DNA from: Chlorops oryzae
Lineage: Eukaryota; Arthropoda; Insecta; Diptera; Chloropidae
Reading direction: 5' to 3'
Length of the DNA stretch: 64,000 nt
Assembly: GCA_020466095.1 (NCBI GenBank)
Contig: CM035808.1
Location: 14,153,163-14,217,162, forward strand
The notes under the pieces were generated by a model that was given only the letters and a program-made list of their open reading frames with translations, was not told the DNA's origin and ran no database searches. A program made the translations under genes and the position numbers. Of the stretch, positions 1 through 11,932 are shown in pieces (the stretch's first letter is position 1; the number at the start of each line of letters is the position of its first letter).

Positions 1-440
1 GGAGGGAAATCAAATACCTCCCGCGGACCACACAAGCCGGAGAAGGCTCACTCCGTCACCAAAACCATGTGGGGAATGTTGCCTGAAGTGCGGCGGAGGA
101 ATACGTCCAAGCGTATCAACGGCGGTCACTGTGTAAACATGTTCCACATCTCTTCGCAGCGTCTGTCAACCAGATTAGGTTCGGCTGTGAGCGGACGTCT
201 GTCTTGGACCAAGCGGTTCGCTATATAGATGTGCCTAATGTCTCTACACTGGACAACCCACGGTCCCTCACAGACTTTAAAGTGGGTTGCGCTGGGCTAG
301 TAACCCGGCCGGAAAACCCCATTACTCAAGAAACGGAATCCGCCCTATGCTCCGACCAGGAGTGACGTGTACTATGTGTTAAATATATAATATGTATTGC
401 ATGTCGAGGAATAAATAATAATAATAATAATAATAATATT
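1..440 (+). mobile_element. Probable 3' end of a truncated non-LTR retrotransposon with (TAA)n tail
   Basis: This stretch is clearly richer in G and C than its surroundings and ends in a run of TAA units at about 412-437. A non-coding tail closing on a TAA microsatellite is typical of I-clade and related LINE elements. No reverse-transcriptase reading frame is visible, so only the 3' untranslated end would be present, and the element may begin before the window. The family is inferred from the tail type and base composition only. A diverged processed sequence of another origin is possible. Confidence 0.4.
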
Positions 441-987
441 GCTGCAATGTAAGATGCCCACATCCATCAAAATTTCATAGCTGTAAAATTGACCGTTACG
501 ATTTTATAGCAAAAACTTCCTTATTTTACTTCTTTATTTTATGAAATATTTCGTTATCACGTCTGGCACTTATGTCTTTATTCGATTTGAAAAAAATTAT
601 ATAGATTTTAGTGGAAAATACGGAATGCAAGATTTTTATCAGTGTTTTTGCAATATGGATATATGCAAGCAATAACACTGTGCTTGTCAAAAAAAACCGT
701 CATACGGCTTCCATATCTTGAAATAATAACTAAAACAAGCTGAATACAATGGTGATGCAGATTTTTTGGGATTGGCTCAGTTAACGGAGATTTTCGCGTT
801 CAAAGCTGGATCCCTAAAGTATGAAAGCATAATTTTGTTTTTTACTTAAAACATTTTACTTGGTCCGAAATTCGGGGTTTGAACTTGAGAACTCTCAGTT
901 GCTAGTTATTTGCTTTCCCATTACACCGTCTTGTCAAAAAACATCATATCTCTTAAAGTTCCTTTTGAAAATATATATGTATATAAA
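441..987. other. AT-rich intergenic stretch, nothing recognised
   Basis: No gene, RNA or clear repeat boundary was seen here. The short open frame beginning at 860 runs into the DINE-like element that starts at 988 and has no protein-like composition. Confidence 0.5.
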
Positions 988-1839
988 ACAAGTAAGGGTG
1001 TTACAGTCAGGCAAGCCTGACAATAGAATACCCGACACAGACTCACATGTTCAAATAATTTTTAATATCAAGAGGTGTTTAAGACCATAAGGGGCCCCAT
1101 ATACCGACTTTTGATAGATTTCTTTATGAAAACTGCCCCTTTGCCACGCCCACTTTTCCAATTTTTGTTGAACTATAATCGGAGGCTTAAATATACGCTC
1201 AAATTTTAAGTTTCATTAAAATATTTCGAAAAAGTCCGATTTTAAGGCAGTTTTGGTATTTTTGTGACTGGAGGTACCCTTAAAAATGAACCGATCAAGG
1301 AAATTTATGGAAAGATGTTTAAGGCTACAAAGGAAGCATAAGTGCCAAATTTCGTTCAAGTCCCATTTGACTTTCGGGTGTAGGAGACAATTTTCGAAAA
1401 CCGCCCTTCTGTCACGCCCACTTTTCCAATTTTTGGAAATCATATTACTGGCCTTTAAATATGATCAAATATTAAATTACATCAAAATATCTTGAAAAAC
1501 TTTGGTTTTAGAGCAGTTTTTGTGATTTTCGTAACAGACCCTAGTACTGGAGGTACCCCTAAAAATGGTCCGATCGGGTCCACTCTCGAATTTGTTCTTA
1601 CTCATGTCCCCATGAGCACGCATACCAAATTTTGTCGAGATATCTCAACTCCTTCGATAAGATAACTGTATACAGACGGACGGATAGACAGACGGACGGA
1701 CATGTCTAACCCGAATCTCCTGGTGACGCTGATCATTTCTATATATATTTTGTATGGTCTATCTCGACTGGTTCTGGGTGTTACACACAACCACACAAAC
1801 GCAATATACCCTCGACACAGAGTGCGTCGGGTATAAAAA
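988..1839 (+). mobile_element. DINE-1/INE-1-like interspersed element, copy A (852 bp)
   Basis: The left end reads AACAAGTAAG and the right end reads GGGTATAAAA, as in copies at 26842 and 48251. Shortly after the left end, AATACCCGACACAG is nearly the reverse complement of the sequence just before the right end (GTGCGTCGGGTAT). A GACGGACGGACATG run lies near 1690, followed by an ATATATA stretch. The interior holds an imperfect direct repeat of about 262 bp; both copies contain CACGCCCACTTTTCCAATTT (about 1145 and 1408). Similar 'CACGCCCAC' blocks, subterminal inverted repeats and a GGAC run are known from Drosophila DINE-1/INE-1 (Helitron-related) elements; the family name is an analogy. Confidence 0.65.
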
Positions 1840-2923
1840 TCGAAAGTCAACAATTTTACTTCCCATAAAAGTATGCTTCACTTTTTTAACAAATGTGATG
1901 GAAATTGAAAAGAAGCACTTATAAAAAAGTATTTGAAAAATACCAATTATCGTTGCGATTGCAACTAAGGTTTGCACAGGAATTCTACTAAATGCAAGTA
2001 ATAAACGTTACCGTCATTATTCTGTCATAAATATTTAGCAACATGAACTAAATATATATATTTTTTAATGAAGTTAGTCATAATTTTTCAACCACGATAT
2101 CTCAAAAACTGGAGCTAATCTAAAAAAAAATGGTTGATGGGACTGATTTCAGCGCCCCCCAATTATATTTACGAGATTCGTCACCATGTTGTCGGTAAAA
2201 AAAAAGAACCAAATTCAAGCACAGTGTAATTTATAAGGCTTGTTGAAATTGTAAAAACCCGTAAGGATGTTGTGGAGAATAAAAAAGGGATGTTGTTTAA
2301 AAAAAAATGAAGGAAAACGGTTAGTGTCGATTTTTATTGTAAACGTTTATTGAAAATTTGTTCATTTTGCTTAAGGGGTAATACGAGTTTTTTTCGAGTA
2401 AACATACATACATCTATACATATGGATAGATATTTTAAATAATATTGTCTAGTAATACTCTTAAAAAGTTGTTTCAAACGATTGAAAAAATTAAACACTT
2501 AAAAACCGAAAACGGGCAACAATAAGGGCTCTTAAACTTTAGTTTTAAAAATAACGTTTATGGATATTTTTCTATAAAGCGTACACCGTGTTAAATAGAG
2601 GCACAATCCGAAATTTGCAGTCTCCGAAAATTCAAATCATACTATTGCTAAATCTCTGTTGCTCCATGCGAAAATTGAGTTCAACATAAGATCCATAAGA
2701 TGTGGGAAATGTTTTCGAGTTGTGCCTCTTTTCATACACTATTTATTATTCTTGTGTAAAAATCTAGAAACTTGAAAGAAAAAATGTCATTGTGCGGAGG
2801 AATGCTTTGTCTCAAAAGTAATTAATTTATCTTGTGCCCTTGGACTTATCTTTGTTCAAACATACAAACATACAAACATATGTACAATACGAACATGGCA
2901 GGCCCCACCCACAACTAGAGAGG
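1840..2923. other. 3' flank of the K2P gene
   Basis: AT-rich sequence downstream of the K2P stop codon (minus strand). It should contain the 3' UTR. No other gene is visible. Poly-A/T runs occur near 2125, 2200 and 2305. Confidence 0.5.
2742..2747 (-). terminator. Candidate polyadenylation signal for the K2P gene
   Basis: AATAAA on the minus strand, about 180 bases after the K2P stop codon. It is the first good hexamer downstream. Further candidates exist near 2346, so the real site is uncertain without transcript ends. Confidence 0.3.
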
Positions 2924-5071
2924 TTATTTCTCGTTTTCGGGCTTTGCGGGCGGATCGGCCATGCTGATCTTTCGCTGGGCCTGAGCTATCTGCACTATTC
3001 TCGACAAAGGCGAATGCGTACTGCTGCTGGTGTTCGAGGGGCGCGATGGAAGTAGGCGTGCCGCATTGCTCGGCGTTAATGTATTTCCCGCCGAGCTGAT
3101 AGGAGTACCACTAGTCTCACTGCTGGGGCTAGGTGACTCTGATGGTATTGTGGCAAGCTCGCGAGCTAATGGCGAGGGTCGAAGAGACAGACGTCTTTGC
3201 AGTACCGTCTGTGACGATGACGACGACGACGGCGACGACGACGGCGATGATGTTACCGACAATGTCGAACCCATGGGTTGCTGCAGAAGCCCACCTGGCG
3301 GTGGCGCCTTACCAGGTGGAATTTGTAATGCTGTGGGTCGTACGCTAAAGCGACGTTTAAATTTCGTTGCATTATTCGATGCTATAGTCGCGAGCTGAGC
3401 GGCCTCATCTTGCTCGTCATATGTTGGCGGCGGTTCTGCGATCGTCGGCGTCGGCGTCGCCGATGGTCTTCGACGTCTGTGAGCATTGGCAATACTTGGA
3501 GCCGAGATCGATTGAGCTCCAATAATTGGAGCGGAAGTTGAGGGTAGCGTGCCCACAATCGTCGAACGACGAGCATAAAGTCGATTTGCGGCTGTAGCGC
3601 TCAAGGCCTTCTCATTCTTTCCGGCGAAAAGTGTTAGCAATGGAGGAAGATCAGTAGAGCCCGATTTGTTGGCACTCGAAGACGATTCGCCACGATCGAA
3701 AATGCCACCGAATTCACTGCGTCTACGTTTTGGTTGCACCTTAACTGCATCCTCCAACACTGCTTGGGTGTGCATTACTTCGAGAGCGCGTATTAGATCA
3801 CCAAGTGTCGTACTCTCGAGGACATCAAGATCTTGTTCGGATTGAACGGAGAATAAACTTGGTCGTCGATCACTAGCTGCGGTGCGAGAGTCGGGCATCG
3901 GTATCGCTACGGATGAGTTACTGCCGCGACGATCAAAGTTAAAGAGACTTCCACGTCTTTGGGTAAGTCCGGCTGCGCCGCCCGATGATTGGAACATGCT
4001 TGAACGGCGATTTGCGATCGCTGGATTTTGTGTGAATAGCGATTCTCGACGTTTTCGCAATCCAGTTGGAGCGGGCGGAAGAATATTTTTGCGTAAATAT
4101 GGTGACGTTGGAGCAGCTGTTGCGTCTTGCGAATAATCCGGTTTACTTGCATCCGAATAGTAAATGCTGGTTGCCGAAGCGGACTCCTGCGATTGTTTAA
4201 GTTTACCATTTTGGATGTTAGCCAAACTTCCATTTGCCGTTTCGCTGTTAAAATAGTCCATTGGCAAGCCACGTGGTTGCAGTGCTGAATCCGGAACGCT
4301 CACAATGGATAGTTTACGATCAGCTGGACCATTTTCGGAAAGGATTTCTTGTGACAAACGCTTACGGAATGGAAACAGTCTACGCAGGCCATCCGGTATT
4401 GAGAATTTCTTCGCACGAGTTGGCTTTCGCGTCTCATCGTTATCCATCTGTACGATGTATTCTTGCGATTGGGGTTCGGTTAGGATGATGGTTCGGGACC
4501 GATCAGTGCCATTACTTTGGCGGAAGCGATTATTGATTGCTTCTTGGATTTGTTGATTGTCTCCGCTCCAAGTCCATTCGTTGGCTTTGCTGGGCTGTCG
4601 GCGTGTCTTCCATTTCGGAGTTAAATTGAAATCGGAGCACGCACGACCACGTGGCTGCGGTGGCAATGTATCGTTAACACTTGGGAATGACCATTCGCTG
4701 GCCAATATTTGCGAGTCAGAGAAGCCATGATAACCACCATAAATGCCGGCCGATCCAACTGTGGTTTGCTCATCGGCTGGTGGCTTAATCGATGCCAAAG
4801 CAGTAACAACTTTGGCCAATAAGCCGGTCGTTTGTCGGAAGGCTTCGGCATTTTCAAATGATTTCTGTTTGTCGATCTTATCGATATCGGTATCGGAAGA
4901 CGCGTGTACAAATATCGGTGTACCGGTTGCTTCTTCGATCGGATCGTAACACTCGGAGAAGGCACGTTTACGGTGCAAAGTTGGCGGCGGATCTATACGA
5001 TACATTGTGAGTTCCGGACAAGAATTCGAACGTCGCAATAATAGCTGCGGATCGGGTTCCGTATAGACGGG
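2924..5071 (-). CDS. K2P coding exon 8: long cytosolic tail
   Basis: Encodes residues 318-1032 and starts PVYTEPDPQLLLRRSNSCPE after a CAG-less acceptor (GAATAG). The tail is low in hydrophobics and rich in Ser, Pro and Arg, so it is probably largely disordered. It holds four RRxS(L/M)F motifs (residues 658-663, 672-677, 689-694 and 719-724) and further R-R/K-x-S sites. A helix-like segment lies at about 732-761 (TLGDLIRALEVMHTQAVLED). A PPTY motif is at 865-868, and a Ser-rich run is at about 925-937. The stop is TAA at 2924-2926. Many short frames on the opposite strand here are shadows. Confidence 0.93.
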   Translation of the reverse strand, partial: PVYTEPDPQLLLRRSNSCPELTMYRIDPPPTLHRKRAFSECYDPIEEATGTPIFVHASSDTDIDKIDKQKSFENAEAFRQTTGLLAKVVTALASIKPPADEQTTVGSAGIYGGYHGFSDSQILASEWSFPSVNDTLPPQPRGRACSDFNLTPKWKTRRQPSKANEWTWSGDNQQIQEAINNRFRQSNGTDRSRTIILTEPQSQEYIVQMDNDETRKPTRAKKFSIPDGLRRLFPFRKRLSQEILSENGPADRKLSIVSVPDSALQPRGLPMDYFNSETANGSLANIQNGKLKQSQESASATSIYYSDASKPDYSQDATAAPTSPYLRKNILPPAPTGLRKRRESLFTQNPAIANRRSSMFQSSGGAAGLTQRRGSLFNFDRRGSNSSVAIPMPDSRTAASDRRPSLFSVQSEQDLDVLESTTLGDLIRALEVMHTQAVLEDAVKVQPKRRRSEFGGIFDRGESSSSANKSGSTDLPPLLTLFAGKNEKALSATAANRLYARRSTIVGTLPSTSAPIIGAQSISAPSIANAHRRRRPSATPTPTIAEPPPTYDEQDEAAQLATIASNNATKFKRRFSVRPTALQIPPGKAPPPGGLLQQPMGSTLSVTSSPSSSPSSSSSSQTVLQRRLSLRPSPLARELATIPSESPSPSSETSGTPISSAGNTLTPSNAARLLPSRPSNTSSSTHSPLSRIVQIAQAQRKISMADPPAKPENEK

Positions 5072-8000
5072 CTATTCAACAGAAATGAGAGGGACGAAAT
5101 TAATCGATTGAACGAAGCAGGTGAGATAAAATGATAAGTTAATATTTAAGTTTATGTTTGAAATTCGGGTCGCTTCGATCGATCTAAAAGGTGCTTGACT
5201 TGGTTTTTGTTTTTTTTTTTCCATTACTTACTGCAGGTCTCGTTGTTTTTTGAATGATAAATTTTCTTTCAATGAATCTAAATTGTTTTGTTCGGGGAAA
5301 GGGGAAAGGAAAATAAGGATGTCATTAAAAGGATTCAAGTTTTTGTTTTCTTTTTTGACTTTGATAACACATTCAGTGGAGAAATTGTGTACACATTTTA
5401 AGTTCAAGTTGTGGAGACTACAACGAGAGTGCTTTCTAAAGAGAGTTTACTATAAGTACACATAATATGTAGAGTAAAGGAAGGGAAAAAGTTTAGTCTA
5501 CTGCTAGAGAATGCATGTGTAAGGGCAGGGGAGTAGCGAGAGAATGAGTGCTTTGGTAGTGCTTAATTTAGCCACACTATGGATCGATGGGCGTATTTAC
5601 AGTAAGGTAGGGAGGGGCAGCTACCCCCCTCTAAATATTTTCTGCTCAGTATACACCGCGAAAGAGTTTTCCAGGAGTATCACGAAATGAGACAAGGCCG
5701 GCAAGATCATTTTTCATAAGATAAAAGGAAACCTATGCTTATACATGTGACAATACCTATGAACAGAACCCAAAGTGCTAACAATGACATAAAAAAAACT
5801 ATTTTATCTTGCCTCCTGACAGATCTGGTAGCCCATTATGGATCAGTTGGAACTATACCCAAACTAGACTATTGTATCATTTTTTGCAGAAATTTAGCTG
5901 CCAAAAATCCTAGATTCGTCTCAGTGTCATCAATACCTTTTCCAAGGAAAAAAGGACATTAAGTTTTCGGCACGGATATGTAATCAAAGGATCCGATAGA
6001 TAAAATGAATGAATTTTTCTTGATCAGGGTGCAAAGGAACGCAGCCATGTCTGTCTGTGTCGGAACTATAGTTTTCGTAATTAACTCTAATCCATGAAAA
6101 TTATTGAATTGTGGCATGATTGAACCAGGGTGCGATATGTACATATAGAAAAAAACAAATTTTGTATCTTGTCCCTCCCTGAACTGGAAGATTCTGAGTT
6201 AAAATACGTTTTTACATGTATGGATACTTTAGTATGGATACTAATCCCAAGCTTATGAAATTTGGTTTGAAAATTTAGCTAGTTCCGAAAATAAATTCAT
6301 TCCTATATTTATGGTCAGAATCATTCTACTTAGAAATAAAACCTCATTCTCTTATCTCTCCACGTAACAAAAATGATTTTTTGTTGTGTCTCTGATTGTG
6401 TATTCTTGCGCCAAATAAAGGTCACTAAAGGTACATTTGACTTCAAGCCACCGATTCGCGAAATGGAAATCCTTGTTTTCACCTATATAATTAGTATTTC
6501 GAAACAAATGTCCTCTAAGGTTAAAATTTGATCAAGACCACATTCGCAAAAAATTTGGAACTTAAATATAATTTCGAGTAATTGTGAAGCTAAACCGAAG
6601 CACGAAAATGTGTAGCTAGAGACAACGAAAAGGGCAAGAATTTTTGTATAAGGTAATGTTTCAACATATTTAACTTTTGGAAAAGGTATGTGTGCACTCG
6701 GTCAAAATTAAATTCTTTCACTTATTCTACATATAAATTTTCATCGAAATCGGACGTCATGAATTTTTCGGATTTTTTGGGATTTTAATTCAAAACTCTC
6801 TAAACTTCCTCTTGCCCCCAAAATATTTTTGGTTAGTGTCTCATAATTGTTCAATATACCACTGTGGCTAAATATAAGCACTACCAAAGCACTCATTCTC
6901 TCGCTACGATCCTGTGTAGGGACCTCCCTGTTTACAAGCCTAATTTAAGTTCATACACAATTTTTTTTTTTTTTTGGTGATGCGTTGAGGCTCAGACATT
7001 GAATTGGAAAACTTAAAAAATTATAATACGTGTTTTTTAATTGTGAATTCATTGTCCTTTAGAGGTGTTTAACATTTAGTTTGGGATCATTCCAATGGTT
7101 TTCAAGTCAAAATTGTAGAAAGATGAAATTGAAGAGCTGCAAGTACACTGCTAGATTTATTCATTTAAAAATACATTTATTTAGCTCTGAATATAGAATC
7201 CCAAGCCTTTATAAATGAAGTAAAAAATATTTTAAGTATTGATTAGAAAAAACAGGACATAGGTACATTTAAGGACTGAGTCATCTTCAAGCTTAATGCT
7301 AAGGATTTGAATTCAGAAATAAAAAATTTAATTATTATGAGGACGAACGCTGTGCCCCTACAACAAATACTCAAGGGAAACATCAAAAGACATTTATAAT
7401 TTTTTCTTACCACACTATTGCAATGTTAAGGACTCCAAAGATAGCAAAAAGAAAAAAAAACAAAAATCAAAACTAGAACATTTAAATAGATTAATAGTTC
7501 TTACTTTATAGTAATACATATTAGTACTTAGTTACATAAGCCCAAAATTAAGTACTTATGTGTAGTACTTCTGGAATTAAGGGAAGTCCCTTTTATTCCT
7601 CTAAATTTTACCTTCAATTTCAGTATGTAGAGCTCATTCAAAATTCTTCGTAAATATCCAACGTCCTTGGTTACACCATTCCAAATTCGGTGGTGTGTGG
7701 CTTTAATGTTAGTTGATAGTTGTTGCTCCAACCGTGATAATCTTTTGCTTTGTAGTCCCCTAGAATATATGTATGTAGATACATTCAAAATACGGACATG
7801 GAATTGAAGTTCGAATTTCTTTTTGAATTTAAAATGTGATGAAAGTCCCTTTAAAACCGGACCAATCGCAGATGAAGAACCATGAAATGAGCTTTTTCCT
7901 TTTCTTTTTAATGTATCTAATTTTCGAAGTAAATAATTTTGAACTTATGAGAGTTAGTAATTTCGAATTAATTGAAACAATGTTAATCGAAACATAGAAT

Positions 8001-11000
8001 ATCTATTATAATGTTGAATATGAACGGATGAGCTTACCTCGTAATAAAGGTCATAATCATTAACAGATAACCCAAAGAGAATATGAACCAAACGATGACA
8101 AAGAGCTCGTAAACAACGAACAAATGTCCAAACTTTCTTGGCTTTAATAAAAGAATAAAAAAAAAATAAAATAAAAAATTAAATAAAAATTTATAAAAAA
8201 ATAGATAAATGAATAACGGGCATTAAATTATTACACAAGAACTTTTGACTTACTCCAGTTTTATTAAATGTCGCAACATAGTCACCAAAGCCAATGGTTG
8301 TTGTTGTAACATATGAATAATAAACGGCCAGTGAATATGTCCAACCCTCGAAATATGTAAAGACCCAAGCAGGCAATAGCAGGAATAAAGTAATACCTAT
8401 AAAAAGAGAATATTTCCATCAAATTTCAAATATTTTATCCTAAGTCATAGAAGCGAACCTGGTACTAAGGCAAATGCTATCGTTGTTACCAATCCAATTT
8501 GTGGAGGAACATAACGGATGTCTCTTGAGAGCTTGTACTTTTTATAGCGCCGATAAATGGCTTCAAACTGTTGAGTAGATTGAGATTTAGTGGGAAAAGG
8601 AAAAATTTTTTAAAGCAAATTTTATGCTCATGAAAAATGTGTTACCGTCTTTCCGAAATATTCTCCTAGTCCAGCGAACAGTATTCCATTAACCGGTATA
8701 CCAATTACTGAATAGGCTATCATTATCCATCGTCCCAGTGGAGTTGATGGCGAAATGTTGCCATAGCCGACTATGAATTATAAATAAATATTTACATATC
8801 GCACCCGGTCCACTAAAGTGGCACAACTCAAAATTTACCATTTTTCAGAAAACGCGAAAAAAAAAATTCGTCGCAGTGTCGATCAAAGCAGGAAAAAAGA
8901 CATTACGGCTTTTTTTCGGCCTTTTATAATGAGAAAAATGGAATGGAATTTTTCCTGTAGGTAGACGGATGACTTGGGAACAAGATTCATAGCATAACTC
9001 GAATTTCAGAAATTTTGAGTTGTGTCAGTTTAGTTGTAAGGGTGCGATATGTATGTTTTGACTTCGCGAAAGAGTGGAAGAAACTCATACCCGTCGAACA
9101 GACCGTAAAGGCGAAAAAGAACGAATGATAAAATGTCCAGGTATAGGGTAGGTCTTCTTCTGCTTCCGTTGGATCGGTAACCGGTTCTCCGCAGTAATCG
9201 TTTAAACGTCCTAGAATTTCATCTTTTGTCGTTGTGTTCTTGTCGGAGAGCTGATCGTGTAAATATTCTAAAAATGTATTTAATCAAATGTAGGAAATTA
9301 AAGATTTTTAAGTATTTTTTAAGACAATCAGTCTTTAATTAGAACGTGCTAAGCACTCTGAACTTGACGAATGGAGAATCTGACAATATCTCAGTAAGCG
9401 TGTCAATATTAAAAAATTGAATCCGTTCGGGAGCTTGAATTAAAGTCCCTGAAAAGAGGGGCTGAATAGGGCAATGCCCAGCTACTTGTGACACAGTCTT
9501 ATTAGTTTTATTTAATTAAGTTTACTTTATTTAGCTTAAATTATTTTATTATATTATATTATTGAACGTTTAGTATTTTGAGACATTCCCAAGGAGCTTG
9601 TGAGAAGACATAAACATTTTTATTCAAATATTTCAAAATCATCTCATTTATCTCATCCCGGACAGCAAACTCTAGCCTGGCGCTAGCTCGCGCCTAGCTG
9701 GATTTGCCCAACTAGATAAATCTAGTCTGGCTAGATTTGTAATCGGGAAAGTCCGAGTTCTAACCCTGCCGGAGGCCAAAGAATTTGTTGAAAAATGAAG
9801 AATAAAACAGGCAAGTTTTAGCGAAGAATTGCAGAGAAACTAAAAGTTGGACGCGAACCAATAAAACAAGTTACTTTCGTCGGGCCTTCCAAAACGTCAC
9901 GCACAAGCTCTTTCAAGAAATTCCTCTAGAGTCTGTTTTTTAATTTTTGTAAGCATAAAAAGATTGGTAAAATCTTTTATTTCTCAGTTTTTTAAATAAT
10001 GTAAATGTTAAATTATCTACTTTTCCAACAAAAAAATCCCCTCGCTGGAGCAGGGATAGAACCCGCCGACAAGAATTTACTTGCCGAGCGCTAAGTAGAA
10101 ATTAAAAGCCGGGCGCTAGATAAATATTACTAGCCGGGCGCTATCTAGCCGAAGCATTAACAAACTAGGAAGGCGCTAGCTAGACTTTACTATTTAGGCC
10201 CAAGATATAAACTAGCTAGGGCCTAGCTAGTGCCTAGCTAGCGCCGAGATAGAATTTCCAGCCGGGTTGTTTTAACAAATGTGACCAATCTCTTGATTAT
10301 TTCAATGGATTCGCTTGTTGGAAGGAATTTTTCAAGGGTAATAAGTAGAGAGGTAGGTGGTGATTGAGTCACATTCAAATGGTTTTAAGTGCATATTACT
10401 ATGTTGTTTCTTTTCAAAAAATATCTCATGGAAATATCGATTTTGTTGTTGGCAAACCCTTGTAAATCTCACTCCTGTCCTCCATAACCCGTTAATATTA
10501 TGTGTGATTGAATTGTGGCTGGATAAATCTCAAAGACATAAATCTAAATCTCTGCAACTCGTCAGCTTTTTTTTTTTCTTGAATAAAAAACAAAAACAAA
10601 AATAGACAATGCCGCCACAATATTAATTAAATAATTAAAAAAATTGAGCTAATGTCGAGTGTAGAATTTAAATGAAAAGATTTTGGTCGTTTCTTTTGTT
10701 GTGCGACAAATTGCGGCAATCCAATTGAAAAATTTCCCCTTCCGACTGCTCTACGTCTCCATGTGGGTGGAGGCTTCTTCAATTGTACAGTATTTAATCA
10801 AGCATGAAAGCATTCCATTTGAATCGTTAAAATTCTATTATTATTATAATCCGCTATTCGTATGGTCACTCTACATATTCATGTAACGGTAATTTCTCGA
10901 CTCGTTGTATGTGGCTTTGAAAAGTTTATTCGCTTATTGCTTAAGTGTTGCGCGAAACTATTTTGCTTCCCTGTCGAATTTAACCCAACGGAAATTTAAG

Positions 11001-11689
11001 TGCAATTTGTGGGCTTTATCAATGAGACGAATCTTGCGATGCAAATATGCCTGTCTGGAAGATTAAATGCACTTGATGTGATCTGCCAGATAGGTCGACA
11101 ATTAGACGTTTTATTTGATTTTATATATACATATTTCGTTAGGTAAGTCTGCGATGAAAATTACACGGAAGATGGATTTAGATTTGGTTTGTTCATTGAG
11201 GATTAATTGGAAAATAGCTTAGTGTCTTTGAGAAAAGTTTTTTAAATATGTATTTGTAGTCCTATTGAGAAAAATTGCAACAAAGTTTTGTTTAGAAACT
11301 GATAGAGAATGAAAAGTTTACCAAATGGTTGAGCCAAAGTTCAGAAAGATAAGGTGTTGCTAATCGTTGACATGGTATATTAAATGACAAAAGTGTACAT
11401 TTATTTTTATTTCATTACAGGGATGAGTTTAAAGTGCTGTGAAGTCTTTTGAGAATCCCTTAACAAACTGTCAATTGAATGATTGAATCGATGGTCGGCA
11501 AATCGATGAATCAATGATTCAATGGTTCAATGGTTCAATGATTCAATGATTCAAAATGATCAATGATTCAATGATTCAATGATTCAATGAATCAATGATT
11601 CAATGTTCAATGATTCAATGATTCAATGATTCAATGATTCAATGAATTCAATCAATCAATCAATGAATCAATCAATCAATCAATCAATG

Positions 11690-11771
<82 letters not shown>

Positions 11772-11865
11772 CAATCATCAATCAATATAATCAATAAATC
11801 AATACATAAATCGACCAATTGATCAATAAATAAATCAACCAATCGATCATAAATCAATCAACCAG

Positions 11866-11898
<33 letters not shown>

Positions 11899-11899
11899 C

Positions 11900-11932
<33 letters not shown>

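Larger units (their letters stand above)
5072..7611 (-). other. K2P intron 7 (2540 bp)
   Basis: Holds a 1.4-kb hAT-type element (5526-6914). The remainder is AT-rich with no other feature recognised. Confidence 0.8.

Noticed and set aside
3030..3398. Aspartate-rich open frame on the plus strand
   Set aside because: It is the reverse complement of the serine-rich K2P tail.
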